Assembly (NCBI GenBank): GCA_942492225.1
Contig: CALODS010000016.1
Span: forward strand, 5,446 to 69,445
Direction of reading: 5' to 3'
Length of the DNA: 64,000 bases
From: JAFGTX01 sp942492225
GTDB lineage: Bacteria; Bacillota; Clostridia; Peptostreptococcales; Acidaminobacteraceae
The notes beneath the pieces were generated by a model that worked only from the letters and a program-made list of their open reading frames with translations, was not told the origin of the DNA and did no database searches. Shown here in pieces: positions 17,348 to 27,070 of this stretch (its first letter is position 1; every line of letters starts with the position of its first letter). The position numbers and the translations under genes were made by a program.

Positions 17348-18046
17348 ATGGGTGTAAAAATGATGATGAACGATCATACAATAAAAAAAGTTTTGTCAGC
17401 TTTGGGGATTGATGATGGCAGTCAGTTGTCTTCAGAATGTTATAACGTTGAATACGAACATGTCAACAAAGTTTTAAGGCAATTAGAAACAATTAAAAGA
17501 AAAAAAATAATATATAATATTTATGATATGAACAATAAACATCATAAAGAATTTTTGACACAAAAAATTTTAATTGGTTCAAGTATTGAAGCATTTTTAG
17601 GACAACCCTTAAAAGTGATTGTTTGTGCAACAACTCTTGGTGCACAAGTTGATGCATTTATTAGACGAGAAAGTATTATGAGTATAAGCTCTGCCGTTTT
17701 ATTTGATACAGCTGCAATGGTGGTTATTGAAGAACATTTAGATGAATGGTTAGCAATGTTAAAAGAACAAGAGGCAGCAAATGGTTATTACCTATCATCG
17801 AGGTTTAGCCCAGGATATGGCGATATGCCTTTAACAATGCAGGGCGATATCCTCCAGGCTCTAGAAGCACAAAAAAAAATTGGGCTAACGGTCAGTGACT
17901 CAAATATTTTATTACCCAAAAAATCAGTAACGGCAGTTATTGGTGTCTATGACGCACCGTTTAAATCAAATTATTCCAACTGTGACAGTTGTTTAATTAG
18001 ACCAGTATGCAAAAAAAGAGAGAGAGGCGATTATTGTGGCTATTAG
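17348..18046 (+). CDS. Methionine synthase reactivation-domain protein (stand-alone)
   Basis: The 232-aa protein matches the AdoMet-binding activation domain of cobalamin-dependent methionine synthase, including the SSRFSPGYGDMPLTMQ motif (about residues 144-159) that binds AdoMet. It ends with a Cys cluster (NCDSCLIRPVCKKR). In Clostridia this domain is often separate from MetH, and here it overlaps the metH start by 11 bases, so the two are coupled. It should reductively re-methylate inactive cob(II)alamin. The start is uncertain: ATG 17348 gives the longest form, while ATG 17360 has a weak GGGTG upstream. Confidence 0.88.
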   Translation: MGVKMMMNDHTIKKVLSALGIDDGSQLSSECYNVEYEHVNKVLRQLETIKRKKIIYNIYDMNNKHHKEFLTQKILIGSSIEAFLGQPLKVIVCATTLGAQVDAFIRRESIMSISSAVLFDTAAMVVIEEHLDEWLAMLKEQEAANGYYLSSRFSPGYGDMPLTMQGDILQALEAQKKIGLTVSDSNILLPKKSVTAVIGVYDAPFKSNYSNCDSCLIRPVCKKRERGDYCGY

Positions 18047-20387
18047 GTTATTAGATGGATCAATGGGAAATTTGTTGTTTTCAAAAGTTGAAGGAATTGG
18101 AAAATTACCCGAGGAATTTGGCGTTGAACAACCAGAAATTATTGAACAAATTCATAGAGAGTATGCACTAGCAGGGTCAACAATCATATGTACAAATACA
18201 TTTGGTGGGAATCCAATAAAATTAAAGAACTGTCCATATTCTTTGGAAGAAGTTATATTATCAGCTTATAACAATGCACGTAGAGGAGCGCCGGATAAAG
18301 AGATATTTTTAGATGTTGGACCAACAGGTAAATTAATTGAACCGATTGGTGACTTAAGTTTTGATGACGCTTATGAATGCTATAAGGCGGTTGCATTAGA
18401 GTCGTTAAAATATGCTTTTGATGGGGTTTTAATAGAAACAATGTCAGATGTACTTGAAGCAAAAGCAGCAATTTTAGCCTTTAAAGAGCATACAAAATTA
18501 CCTGTATATTGCACAATGACCTTTCAAGATGATGGACGTACACTGAATGGTACAGATCCAGAAACAATGGTTAATATCCTTGAAGGATTAGGTGTAGAGG
18601 GTCTTGGTCTTAATTGTTCTCTTGGTCCTGCACAGCTAGGAGATGTCGTTGAAGAGATTTTAAAGTATGCAACCGTACCAGTAGTTCTTCAACCAAATGC
18701 AGGGATGCCAAGTATTGTTGAAGGAAAAACAGTTTATGATGTCAATAAAGAAGAATTTTGTGAAGTTATGGCTCGATATGTTGATAAAGGTGTTTCAATC
18801 GTTGGCGGATGCTGTGGCACAACGCCAAGCTACATCGAACTATTAAAGCAATTAGTGGCAGGTAAAGAACATCAAAGTAAACCTACCAAAGTTTCAAAAA
18901 AAGTATCCTCTTCAACAAAAACGGTGGACATGGATAAAGGTATAACAATTATTGGTGAACGCATAAATCCAGCAGGAAGACCGCTTCTTCGTGAGGCAAT
19001 TAAGAACAATCAGTTTGAAATTCTTGTCAAAGAAGGATTGTTACAAAAACAAGCGGGTGCAGAAATTCTAGATGTTAATATTAGTGTCAAAGGTGGCGAG
19101 GATGCCCTTATATTAGAAGAAGTTGTAAAAGCATTTTCAGGGATTATAGATTGTCCAATTCAGTTTGACAACACCAAGCCAGAAGCCTTAGAAAGAGCTT
19201 TAAGGCTATATAGTGGTGTGCCTATTATTAATTCTGTTAATGGCAAACAATCTAGTATGGATGAAATATTTCCAATTGCAAAAAAATATGGAGCGATGGT
19301 AATTGCCTTAGCACTGGATGAAAAGGGAATACCAGAAACAGCAGATGATCGATTTGATATTGCAAAACGAATCATAGATGAAGGGGCCAAGTATGGTATT
19401 CCAAAAGAAAAATTTATTGTAGATTGTCTTACTTTATCAGCAGCTAGTGACATGAATGCGGCATTAGACACGTTTTCTGCTCTTAGACGGGTTAAAAAAG
19501 AGCTGGGTGTTTTAACAACTTTAGGCGCAAGCAATGCTTCTTTTGGTCTGCCGACAAGAGATATTCTAAACAGTGTATATTTAACAATGGCATTTGCGAA
19601 TGGCTTGGATGCACCAATTACGGATCCAACATGTCCGGAACTTCAAAAATCAATTTATGGTGTACGTTTCTTTAAAAATGAAGAAATAATTGGGGACAGT
19701 TACCTTAATAAATATGGAAATGTTGTTGAACGCAAAGATGATGAGAAAACGACCTTATCGCTTCAAGAGATTGTTATAGACGGATTAAAAGAAGAAGCCC
19801 TTGAAAGAGCAAAAATATTGTTGAACACAAGAACACCAGATGACATTATTGACAATGAGCTAATTCCTGCGCTTGATTATGTTGGTCAAAAATTTGAAAA
19901 AGGTGAATTGTTTCTGCCCCAACTCTTAAGAAGTGCAGAAGCTGTAAAAGCATCTTTTGAAGCAGTTAAAGAAGCTTTCATAAAACAAAAAATTGAAACA
20001 ACTTCAAAAGGAAAAGTGATTTTAGCGACGGTAGAAGGTGATGTCCATGACATTGGAAAGAATATTGTTAAGATATTGTTAGAAAATTACGGATTTGAAG
20101 TGATTGATTTAGGGAAAGACGTTCCCGCAAAAAAAGTTGTTGAAGCAGCAATAGAACATAACGTAAAATTAGTTGGATTATCTGCTCTTATGACAACGAC
20201 TGTACCTTACATGGAGAAAACGATTAAGGCTCTTTATGATGAACCAAAAATTGCACCAAAAGTTATTGTTGGTGGCGCTGTATTGACAGCAGAATATGCA
20301 AAAGAAATAGGGGCAGATTTTTATGCGAAAGACGCTAGAGAAACAGTTAAAATTGCTCAATCAATTTTAAATGTTTCAGAAAATTAA
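18036..20387 (+). CDS. metH: Cobalamin-dependent methionine synthase MetH, short form
   Basis: The 783-aa protein starts at GTG 18036 inside the end of the previous gene. Domains are homocysteine-binding (about residues 1-285, with zinc ligands in GLNCS and GGCCGTTP), pterin-binding (about 300-560; GERINPAGR), cap (about 580-665) and B12-binding (about 660-783; D669-x-H671-x-x-G). His671 is the lower cobalt ligand. The C-terminal reactivation domain of E. coli MetH is absent and is supplied by the neighbouring gene. It makes methionine from homocysteine and methyltetrahydrofolate and is controlled by the upstream SAM riboswitch. Confidence 0.95.
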   Translation: MAIRLLDGSMGNLLFSKVEGIGKLPEEFGVEQPEIIEQIHREYALAGSTIICTNTFGGNPIKLKNCPYSLEEVILSAYNNARRGAPDKEIFLDVGPTGKLIEPIGDLSFDDAYECYKAVALESLKYAFDGVLIETMSDVLEAKAAILAFKEHTKLPVYCTMTFQDDGRTLNGTDPETMVNILEGLGVEGLGLNCSLGPAQLGDVVEEILKYATVPVVLQPNAGMPSIVEGKTVYDVNKEEFCEVMARYVDKGVSIVGGCCGTTPSYIELLKQLVAGKEHQSKPTKVSKKVSSSTKTVDMDKGITIIGERINPAGRPLLREAIKNNQFEILVKEGLLQKQAGAEILDVNISVKGGEDALILEEVVKAFSGIIDCPIQFDNTKPEALERALRLYSGVPIINSVNGKQSSMDEIFPIAKKYGAMVIALALDEKGIPETADDRFDIAKRIIDEGAKYGIPKEKFIVDCLTLSAASDMNAALDTFSALRRVKKELGVLTTLGASNASFGLPTRDILNSVYLTMAFANGLDAPITDPTCPELQKSIYGVRFFKNEEIIGDSYLNKYGNVVERKDDEKTTLSLQEIVIDGLKEEALERAKILLNTRTPDDIIDNELIPALDYVGQKFEKGELFLPQLLRSAEAVKASFEAVKEAFIKQKIETTSKGKVILATVEGDVHDIGKNIVKILLENYGFEVIDLGKDVPAKKVVEAAIEHNVKLVGLSALMTTTVPYMEKTIKALYDEPKIAPKVIVGGAVLTAEYAKEIGADFYAKDARETVKIAQSILNVSEN

Positions 20388-20494
20388 AAAAATCTTGTCG
20401 GATACTGTAGGTTTTTGTAGGTTGTACTAGATAATAGGGTAAATGTACAAAGAAGCGGTTTTTAGCTTCATAATTTATTTAAGGGGGAAACAAA

Positions 20495-21484
20495 ATGAAA
20501 AAAAGTTTAGCATTGTTATTAGTAGCAGTTCTTGCTATGTTCGCATTTGCAGGATGTTCTAAGCCAGCAACAGAAGAAGCAGGTGCACCAGCTCCAGCAG
20601 AAACAGTATTCGTAAACATAGGTACAGGTGGTACGGCGGGAACTTACTTCCCACTAGGTGGCGCGTTTGCTGAAATTTGGAATAACAAAATTGAAGGCAT
20701 TAATGCTACTGCACAATCAACAGGTGCATCTGTAGCAAATATCAATTTACTTAAAGATGGGAAAGTTGAAGTTGTAATCGTACAAAACGACGTTGCTTGG
20801 TATGCTTCAAGAGGCGAAGTTATGTTTGATGGTCAAAAGTTTGAAGAAATCAGAGGTCTTGCAACTATGTATTCTGAGCCACTTCAAATCGTAACAACTG
20901 ACGAAAACATTAAAACAGTAGCAGATCTTAAAGGCAAAAAAATTGCAGTAGGCGCTATTGGTTCGGGTGTTGAAGCTAACGCAAGACAAATTATTGCAGC
21001 AGCAGGTTTAGATTTCGAAACAGATATCGATGCAAAGTTCTTATCATTCTCTGAAGCTTCTTCAGGATTAAAAGATAAGCAAGTTGATGCAGCGTTCTTA
21101 ACAGCTGGTATTCCAACTGCAGCGATTCAAGATTTATCAGCACAACATTCAGTAAATGTAGTTGCAATTGAAGGCGAAATTGCTGATAAATTATTAGGCG
21201 ATTACAAATTCTTTACTAAATTTGTGATTCCTGCAAACACATATAAAGGACAAACTGAAGATGTGAACACGTTAACAGTTAAATCAATGTTAGCAGTTTC
21301 AAGTACTTTAGATACAGATTTAGCTTATGAATTAACAAAGCAAATTTACGAAAATCATGACAGAGTTGTAGCAGCTCATAACGTTGGAAAATACATCGTA
21401 GCTGAAACTGCTAATGATGGTATGTCTGTAGAGCTTCATGAAGGTGCTGCAAAATACTTTAAAGAAATTGGTGTTATCGAATAA
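20495..21484 (+). CDS. TRAP transporter substrate-binding lipoprotein, TAXI family
   Basis: The 329-aa protein has a lipoprotein signal peptide (residues 1-19, lipobox FAGC with Cys20) and the TAXI hallmark GTGGTAGTYFPLGGAFAEIWN (about 45-65). The rest is a periplasmic-binding fold for a solute such as a carboxylate or amino acid; the ligand is unknown. ATG at 20495 sits behind AAGGGGGAAACAAA, a strong site, and codon use looks adapted to high expression. It leads the transporter operon with DUF1850 and fused permease genes. Confidence 0.93.
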   Translation: MKKSLALLLVAVLAMFAFAGCSKPATEEAGAPAPAETVFVNIGTGGTAGTYFPLGGAFAEIWNNKIEGINATAQSTGASVANINLLKDGKVEVVIVQNDVAWYASRGEVMFDGQKFEEIRGLATMYSEPLQIVTTDENIKTVADLKGKKIAVGAIGSGVEANARQIIAAAGLDFETDIDAKFLSFSEASSGLKDKQVDAAFLTAGIPTAAIQDLSAQHSVNVVAIEGEIADKLLGDYKFFTKFVIPANTYKGQTEDVNTLTVKSMLAVSSTLDTDLAYELTKQIYENHDRVVAAHNVGKYIVAETANDGMSVELHEGAAKYFKEIGVIE

Positions 21485-21508
21485 TAGATAATAAGGGAGA
21501 AAAATCCA

Positions 21509-22000
21509 TTGAAAAATAACCGTAAATTTGTTCTTGGTATCGTGGTTCTTTGCTTAGGTATTGGATTAGTTATCAGTAGTACCCTAAAACAATCAAATAT
21601 CTTAGTTATTGAAGACGTGATTACAGGAAAAGTTACTGAACTTCCTGCACCAAGCAACACCTTTGTGTTAGGGTATATACATTCTGTGTTACTCACACCT
21701 GCGGAAGAATATTTTTTCATTGATAATAAACAACAGCTCAATCTCCAAAAGACTATATATGAGTCTTTTGGAGTAGGGCTACCCTATAGTCAAGAAGAGG
21801 ATTGGGAATTCGAAATTGTGGATGGAAAGTTTATTCTCTATGTTGACAGGACAATGGAACAAATTAATATGATTATATCCCCAATTCCAGATCATTGGAT
21901 TGCGGTAGAAGATAAAAGGTATCAATTAATAGATTTAGTGTCGGCACCAGAAGATGCTATTAGAATCTATTCAAAAAAAGGTTACACATTTAAATTGTAA
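21509..22000 (+). CDS. DUF1850 protein of TAXI-TRAP operons
   Basis: This 163-aa protein with one N-terminal TM or signal segment (about residues 5-25) matches DUF1850, which almost always lies between the binding protein and fused permease of TAXI-type TRAP systems. A conserved region with SVLLTPAEEYFFID follows the helix. It probably assists the transporter at the membrane surface; the mechanism is unknown. The start is a TTG at 21509, chosen because AAGGGAG lies 10 bases upstream and there is no better ATG. Confidence 0.75.
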   Translation: MKNNRKFVLGIVVLCLGIGLVISSTLKQSNILVIEDVITGKVTELPAPSNTFVLGYIHSVLLTPAEEYFFIDNKQQLNLQKTIYESFGVGLPYSQEEDWEFEIVDGKFILYVDRTMEQINMIISPIPDHWIAVEDKRYQLIDLVSAPEDAIRIYSKKGYTFKL

Positions 22001-22046
22001 AATAAAAATAAAAAAGAAAAATAGGCTACTTTGAGAGGAGTATTAC

Positions 22047-24011
22047 ATGAGTCAAGAAAAATCTTTACACGAAGAATTCGTAGATGCAACAACCTCTACT
22101 GATGCTCAAGATTTATTAAGAAAATACGACAAAGGGTCTGACTATAGAGAACTTAAGGGTATTGCGGGTAAAATTATTACTGCAATTTTAATATGTTTTT
22201 CATTATTCCAGTTATATACTGGTATCTTTGGTGTGATGGATGCTTTATTACAAAGATCTATCCACTTAGCGTTTGGTTTAACGCTAGTATATTTGCTATA
22301 TCCTATGAGAAAAAGTTGGTCTCGTCATAAGATGCATCCTGTAGATATCGGATTTGCAGTTGCAGCAGCAAGTGCATGTATGTATGTGTTTTTTAATTAT
22401 GAAGCCTTAGTTTACAGAGCGGGTCGCGTTACAACTATTGATATGTTTGTTGGTTTACTGGCTATTGCTCTTGTACTAGAGGCTGCAAGACGTGTCATTG
22501 GATGGCCTATGGTGATTATTGCAGGGATGTTCATTGGATACGCATTGGTAGGACCGATGATTCCAGGTGCACTTGCCCATAGAGGGGTAGGATTTGAAGA
22601 TCTAGTTCAACATTTATTTTATACAACAGAAGGTATCTTTGGTATTCCAATTGGTGTATCATCAACATTTATATTTATGTTCTTATTATTTGGTGCTTAT
22701 CTTGAAAAAACAGGTATGGGTGAATTTTTCATCGATATGGCTAACGCGGTTGCAGGTAGTGCAGCGGGTGGTCCAGCAAAAGTTGCAGTTATTTCATCAG
22801 GTTGTATGGGAACTTTAACAGGAAGTTCAGTAGCAAACGTTGTTGGAACAGGTAGTTTTACTATTCCGATGATGAAGAAGCTTGGTTATAAAGATGAATT
22901 TGCTGGTGCGGTTGAAGCAACAGCATCAACAGGTGGGCAATTGATGCCACCAATCATGGGTGCAGCAGCATTCTTAATGGCGGAATTTACTAATACACCT
23001 TATGTAAACGTTATTGCAGCAGCAGCAATTCCTGCATTACTTTACTACTTTGGTGTTTGGGCAGGTGTTCACTTTGAAGCAAAAAAATTAGGTCTAGTAG
23101 GTATGCCAAAAGAATCATTGCCAAAATTAGGCGTGATTATGAAAGAACGTGGACATTTACTCATTCCAATTATTTTAGTTATCTATTTACTTGTTTCAGG
23201 TTATACACCGATTAGAGCGGCACTTGGTGCAATTGCAGCGTCAATTATTTGTGCGGGTCTTAAAAAAGAAACACGATTAAGTTTCTTTGATATCGTAGAT
23301 GGATTAATTAATGGTGCAAGAAGTGCTATTACAGTAATTGCTGCATGTGCTTGTGCAGGGATTATTATTGGTGTTGTCACACAAACAGGTTTAGGTCTTA
23401 AAATGGGTTCTATCCTTGTAAGCATCGCTAATGGTAACTTGATGCTAACATTATTCTTTACAATGTTGACATCTCTAATTCTAGGCATTGGCGTACCGAC
23501 GACGGCAAATTATGTAATCACATCAACCATTGCGGCACCAGCCTTATTAATGCTTGGCGTACCAATGATTGCTTCACATATGTTTGTATTCTACTTTGGT
23601 ATTATTGCAGATGTTACACCGCCAGTTTGTTTAGCAGCGGTAGCGGCAGCAGGTGTCGCAAAATCAGAACCAATGAAAACAGGTGTACAAGCAGCAAGAC
23701 TTGCTATTGCAGCATTTATCATTCCATACATCTTTGTATATAGTCCTCAATTACTATTGATTGATGTAACTTTTGTACAATTAATATTCATCGTTGTAAC
23801 ATCACTTATTGGTATTATAGCGGTAGCTTCAGCGTTAACAGGTTACTTCTCAAGTAATATGAATCCTATAGAAAGACTTGTGTTTGTTGCAGGTGGTGTT
23901 GCACTTGTTACAACAAGCTTAACGGCTAATGCAGTAGGAGTAGTACTTTTGGCAAGTGTGATATTAATTCAAAGAAAAAAGAAAAAAAGCGATTTAACAG
24001 TTGCGGCATAA
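22047..24011 (+). CDS. Fused TRAP transporter permease (DctQ-DctM), TAXI type
   Basis: The 654-aa integral membrane protein fuses the small (4-TM) and large (12-TM) TRAP permease subunits. The N-terminal 90 residues are cytoplasmic plus the first helices. The large domain has the glycine-rich repeats GGPAKVAVISSGCMGTLTGSSVANVVGTGSFTIP and a second set near residues 465-500 (GIGVPTTANYV). It takes up the solute caught by the TAXI protein, driven by an ion gradient. It is third and last in the operon, followed by a terminator. ATG at 22047 follows GAGAGGAGTATTAC. Confidence 0.93.
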   Translation: MSQEKSLHEEFVDATTSTDAQDLLRKYDKGSDYRELKGIAGKIITAILICFSLFQLYTGIFGVMDALLQRSIHLAFGLTLVYLLYPMRKSWSRHKMHPVDIGFAVAAASACMYVFFNYEALVYRAGRVTTIDMFVGLLAIALVLEAARRVIGWPMVIIAGMFIGYALVGPMIPGALAHRGVGFEDLVQHLFYTTEGIFGIPIGVSSTFIFMFLLFGAYLEKTGMGEFFIDMANAVAGSAAGGPAKVAVISSGCMGTLTGSSVANVVGTGSFTIPMMKKLGYKDEFAGAVEATASTGGQLMPPIMGAAAFLMAEFTNTPYVNVIAAAAIPALLYYFGVWAGVHFEAKKLGLVGMPKESLPKLGVIMKERGHLLIPIILVIYLLVSGYTPIRAALGAIAASIICAGLKKETRLSFFDIVDGLINGARSAITVIAACACAGIIIGVVTQTGLGLKMGSILVSIANGNLMLTLFFTMLTSLILGIGVPTTANYVITSTIAAPALLMLGVPMIASHMFVFYFGIIADVTPPVCLAAVAAAGVAKSEPMKTGVQAARLAIAAFIIPYIFVYSPQLLLIDVTFVQLIFIVVTSLIGIIAVASALTGYFSSNMNPIERLVFVAGGVALVTTSLTANAVGVVLLASVILIQRKKKKSDLTVAA

Positions 24012-24032
24012 AGGTTTTCCCCTCTTGCAGGT

Positions 24033-24074
24033 AAAAAGGCTAGACATTTGATTTAAGGATGTCTAGCCTTTTTT
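24033..24074. terminator. Terminator of the TRAP operon
   Basis: A 16-bp stem (AAAAAGGCTAGACAT with ATGTCTAGCCTTTTT) is followed by a T-run. The A/T flanks make it functional in both directions. Confidence 0.92.
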
Positions 24075-24101
24075 ATGGGGGTGTTTCAGCTTGCTGCAGA
24101 A

Positions 24102-24140
24102 CAAAAAAATAGACGCTTGGTTAAGGCGTCTAATTTTTTT
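24102..24140. terminator. Terminator facing the aspartate kinase gene
   Basis: AAAAAATTAGACGC and its complement (AGACGC at 24111, GCGTCT at 24126) form a hairpin flanked by A7 and T7, 60 bp beyond the aspartate kinase stop codon on the minus strand. Confidence 0.8.
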
Positions 24141-24200
24141 GGTTGATTTATAGTTTTATTATTACTAGGTTATATTAAATGTGGGATACCACATTATATA

Positions 24201-25409
24201 CTACAGGTCAAATTTTTCAGAAATTAGTGAGACGACACGCTCTTTGTCATAATGATTGATTGTATATGAAATACTAATTTCAGATGTTGTTACTTGATAA
24301 AATTCGATATCATTTGCTGATAAGATACTAAAAAGTGATGATGCAACACCTGACTGACTAACCATTCCAATACCAACAACAGAAAGTTTTATGATGCTAT
24401 CATCAATTATATAATCGATCGTGGGCATTTCACTCTTTAATTCCTCGATAATTGCCTTTATTTTATGTTTTTCTGACTCATATGATGAAAAAGAAATATT
24501 AACGAAGCTATCATAAGGTGCTGTCTGGCTAATCATATCAATATTAATGTTATCAGATGCAATTCTTTCGAAAATTTTAGCAATGTTTGATGGCCCATAA
24601 GGGACCAAATTTAATGAAACCATTAAACAATCGTCTTCAATCGCAAGTCCTGTTACCACTTTACTTTCCATATCTTCACTCCATTCTTTAATGATTGTAC
24701 CAGTCTTGTCCACAGAATGCGCATCGCCAACATATAGTGGCACATTATATTTATGAGCGAGTTCTACAGAACGCGTTTCTAAAACTTTAGCACCACAACT
24801 AGCCATTTCTAACATTTCTTCATAAGTTATAACGGCCAATTTCTTAGCTGTAGGTAGCACTCTTGGATCAATGGCATATATACCATCAACATCTGTATAA
24901 ATCTCACAAGGGCAGTTTAACGTTGCTGCAATAGATACAGCAGAGGTATCTGATCCACCACGGCCAAGTGTTGTAATATCACCATTTTCATTTACACCTT
25001 GAAATCCGGCAACGACAACAATTTTACCGTCGGCAATACCAGCTTCAATTTTTTCTGTGCGAACTTCTGAAATACGCGCTTTCGTGTGAGCAGCATCGGT
25101 TTGGATACCAGCCTGAAACCCAGTAAGGGCAAGGGAATCTTGTCCGAGTTCTTTAATCGCCATACTTAGCAGTGCAATTGAAACTTGTTCACCAGTTGCC
25201 ATTAGTACATCTAAATCGCGTGTACAAGGTTTATCAGTGATGCAATAAGCTTTTCTAATTAATTCATCTGTTGTTTTACCCATGGCAGAAACGACGACAA
25301 CAAGGTTATCTCCTGAGAGTTGTCTGTCTACTAACTTTTTTGCCACAGCTCTTATTTTATCGATAGACCCAACTGAAGTACCACCGTATTTTAAAACATA
25401 AGTATTCAT
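24201..25409 (-). CDS. lysC: Aspartate kinase, monofunctional, lysine-pathway type
   Basis: The 402-aa protein has the kinase-nucleotide motif KYGGTSVG near its start, VSAMGKTTDELI and FQGVNENGDITTLGRGGSDTSA in the substrate domain (about residues 130-160), and two C-terminal ACT domains (about 265-400) for allosteric control. It makes aspartyl phosphate, the first step to lysine, threonine and methionine. ATG 25409 is preferred over a GTG nine bases upstream, because AGGA lies 10 bases before the ATG and directly against the GTG. It follows lysA by about 12 bases and shares the lysine riboswitch, suggesting a lysine-specific isozyme. Confidence 0.92.
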   Translation of the reverse strand: MNTYVLKYGGTSVGSIDKIRAVAKKLVDRQLSGDNLVVVVSAMGKTTDELIRKAYCITDKPCTRDLDVLMATGEQVSIALLSMAIKELGQDSLALTGFQAGIQTDAAHTKARISEVRTEKIEAGIADGKIVVVAGFQGVNENGDITTLGRGGSDTSAVSIAATLNCPCEIYTDVDGIYAIDPRVLPTAKKLAVITYEEMLEMASCGAKVLETRSVELAHKYNVPLYVGDAHSVDKTGTIIKEWSEDMESKVVTGLAIEDDCLMVSLNLVPYGPSNIAKIFERIASDNINIDMISQTAPYDSFVNISFSSYESEKHKIKAIIEELKSEMPTIDYIIDDSIIKLSVVGIGMVSQSGVASSLFSILSANDIEFYQVTTSEISISYTINHYDKERVVSLISEKFDL

Positions 25410-25421
25410 TTCATTCACGTC

Positions 25422-26720
25422 CTATTCGATATCATTTCGTATTAAGTCTTCATATGTTTCACGTCTGACAACTAAAGTTGATTTACCACCTTCAACAAAA
25501 ACAACTGCAGGTTTACGCAATCTATTATAATTACTTGCCATACTATAATTATATGCACCTGTGCTAAATACAGCGAGGGTATCATTTTTTTGTGCAAGGG
25601 GCAGATCAATAGATTTGATAATAACATCACCAGATTCGCAACATTTTCCTGCAACTGTATAGGTTTGGGTCGGCTCTTGTGTTGCTTTATTAGCAAGTAC
25701 AGCTTCGTAAACCGAATTATAAAGCGCTGTACGTGGATTATCGGTCATGCCACCATTGACAAAAACAAATTTTTTTCCGCCGTAAGTCTCTTTTGTGGCA
25801 CCTACTTTGTAAAGTGTTGTGCCAGCATTCGCAACAATGCTACGTCCTGGCTCAATAAGTAATTTTGGTAAGTGCATTTTACGTGATTGCGCCTCACATA
25901 TGGCTGTTTCTATCATGGCATTTAGACATTCTGGGATGTTAAGTGGAATGTCGTCTTCAGAATAATAAACGCCAAACCCACCACCTAAATTCATTTCTTG
26001 CGTAACAAAGTTAGATTCCTTTTGAATGGTTGCCATAAAATCAAATGCGGCTTCAGTTGCTTTTATAAACGATTCGATTTCTAGTATTTGTGAACCAATA
26101 TGATAATGAAATCCTTTTAGTGTCACAAAATAACTATCATTTATTTCATCGATTAATGTTCTTAGTCCTAGACTATGAATAGAAAGTCCAAACTTGGAAT
26201 CATTGTGAGCTGTTTGAATATACTCGTGTGTATGGGCTTCAATACCAGGATTGATTCTTACTAAAATATCAACTGTTTTATCGAGTTCTCCACATAGATA
26301 GTTGAGTAATTCAAATTCAAATTCATTATCAATGATGATGCGATGGACACCGTAGTTAACAGCCATCATTAGCTCTTCAACGGTTTTATTATTTCCATGA
26401 AAATAAATCTTTTCAGCAGGAAAATTTGCTTTCATTGCGGTATAAAGTTCACCGCCAGAGACTACGTCTAGGGATAAGCCTTCTTCGTTGATAAGTTTAC
26501 ACATACCAATTGTTAAAAAAGCTTTAGACGCATAAATAACCTCTGTTTCAAGTTTTTTGCTTGAAAAATGTTTTGTGAAGGCTTGACAGTGTTCTCTAAT
26601 CATTGCTACATCCATTACATAAAGTGGCGTACCATATTTTTTGCCTAAGTTCACTGTGTCACAGCCACCGATTGATAAGTTGTCCATATCATTTACTTCC
26701 ATTGTTCCAAATAATTTCAT
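25422..26720 (-). CDS. lysA: Diaminopimelate decarboxylase LysA
   Basis: The 432-aa PLP enzyme of the alanine-racemase fold has the Schiff-base lysine in YASKAF, the HYHIGSQI segment, a glycine-rich phosphate loop (NLGGGFGVYY) and the catalytic C-terminal motif CCESGDVI, as in LysA proteins. It decarboxylates meso-diaminopimelate to L-lysine, the last step of synthesis. ATG 26720 has AAGGAGGCATACA upstream. It is the first gene of a two-gene operon behind a lysine riboswitch and terminator, so lysine represses both. Confidence 0.95.
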   Translation of the reverse strand: MKLFGTMEVNDMDNLSIGGCDTVNLGKKYGTPLYVMDVAMIREHCQAFTKHFSSKKLETEVIYASKAFLTIGMCKLINEEGLSLDVVSGGELYTAMKANFPAEKIYFHGNNKTVEELMMAVNYGVHRIIIDNEFEFELLNYLCGELDKTVDILVRINPGIEAHTHEYIQTAHNDSKFGLSIHSLGLRTLIDEINDSYFVTLKGFHYHIGSQILEIESFIKATEAAFDFMATIQKESNFVTQEMNLGGGFGVYYSEDDIPLNIPECLNAMIETAICEAQSRKMHLPKLLIEPGRSIVANAGTTLYKVGATKETYGGKKFVFVNGGMTDNPRTALYNSVYEAVLANKATQEPTQTYTVAGKCCESGDVIIKSIDLPLAQKNDTLAVFSTGAYNYSMASNYNRLRKPAVVFVEGGKSTLVVRRETYEDLIRNDIE

Positions 26721-26742
26721 TGTATGCCTCCTTCAAAAACAT

Positions 26743-26780
26743 AAAAAAGCAGTTGGGCAAAAGGAGCACCAACTGCTTTA
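26743..26780 (-). terminator. Lysine-riboswitch-controlled terminator
   Basis: Read on the minus strand, AAAGCAGTTGG pairs with CCAACTGCTTT across a GTGCTCCTTTTGC loop and is followed by six T residues. It lies between the aptamer and lysA. Confidence 0.88.
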
Positions 26781-26800
26781 AAAAGCATACCTTTTACCCC

Positions 26801-26950
26801 GCATGATAAAGCACGCCAATGGTAAGCTGGGTAACTACTCCATTGACAGTCATACACATATTTTGTGTATGCCCAATACGATAAATCGTATTTCGGCGGT
26901 ACCCCCTTTCCTTACGTACTGATGGTATACCGCAGCCTCTTTTATCATGC
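26801..26950 (-). promoter_or_regulatory. Lysine riboswitch (L-box)
   Basis: On the minus strand the 10-bp P1 helix is GCATGATAAA (26950-26941) with TTTATCATGC (26810-26801). Between them are the conserved L-box blocks: AGAGGCTGCGG, AGTACG, GGAAAGGGGG, CGCCGAAA, TTGGG, ACTGTCA and GGAGTAGTTAC. Two internal hairpins (TACGATTTATCGTA and CATACACA...TGTGTATG) are the expected P3/P4-like arms. It should terminate transcription when lysine is abundant. Confidence 0.93.
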
Positions 26951-26970
26951 TCGCTATTAAATTATTTCCA

Positions 26971-26999
26971 ATTATACGCAATGTTTTGAAAAAAGTAAA
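26971..26999 (-). promoter_or_regulatory. Sigma-A promoter of the lysA-lysC operon
   Basis: On the minus strand TTTACT (26999-26994) is followed after 17 bp by TATAAT (26976-26971), about 20 bp before the P1 helix of the riboswitch, the expected start point. Confidence 0.8.
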
Positions 27000-27070
27000 C
27001 AGTTTTTTTAAGACTATTTTATTAATTCTTGGGTATAAGAGGATATATGGCCCAAAATAGGAGGATGCAT

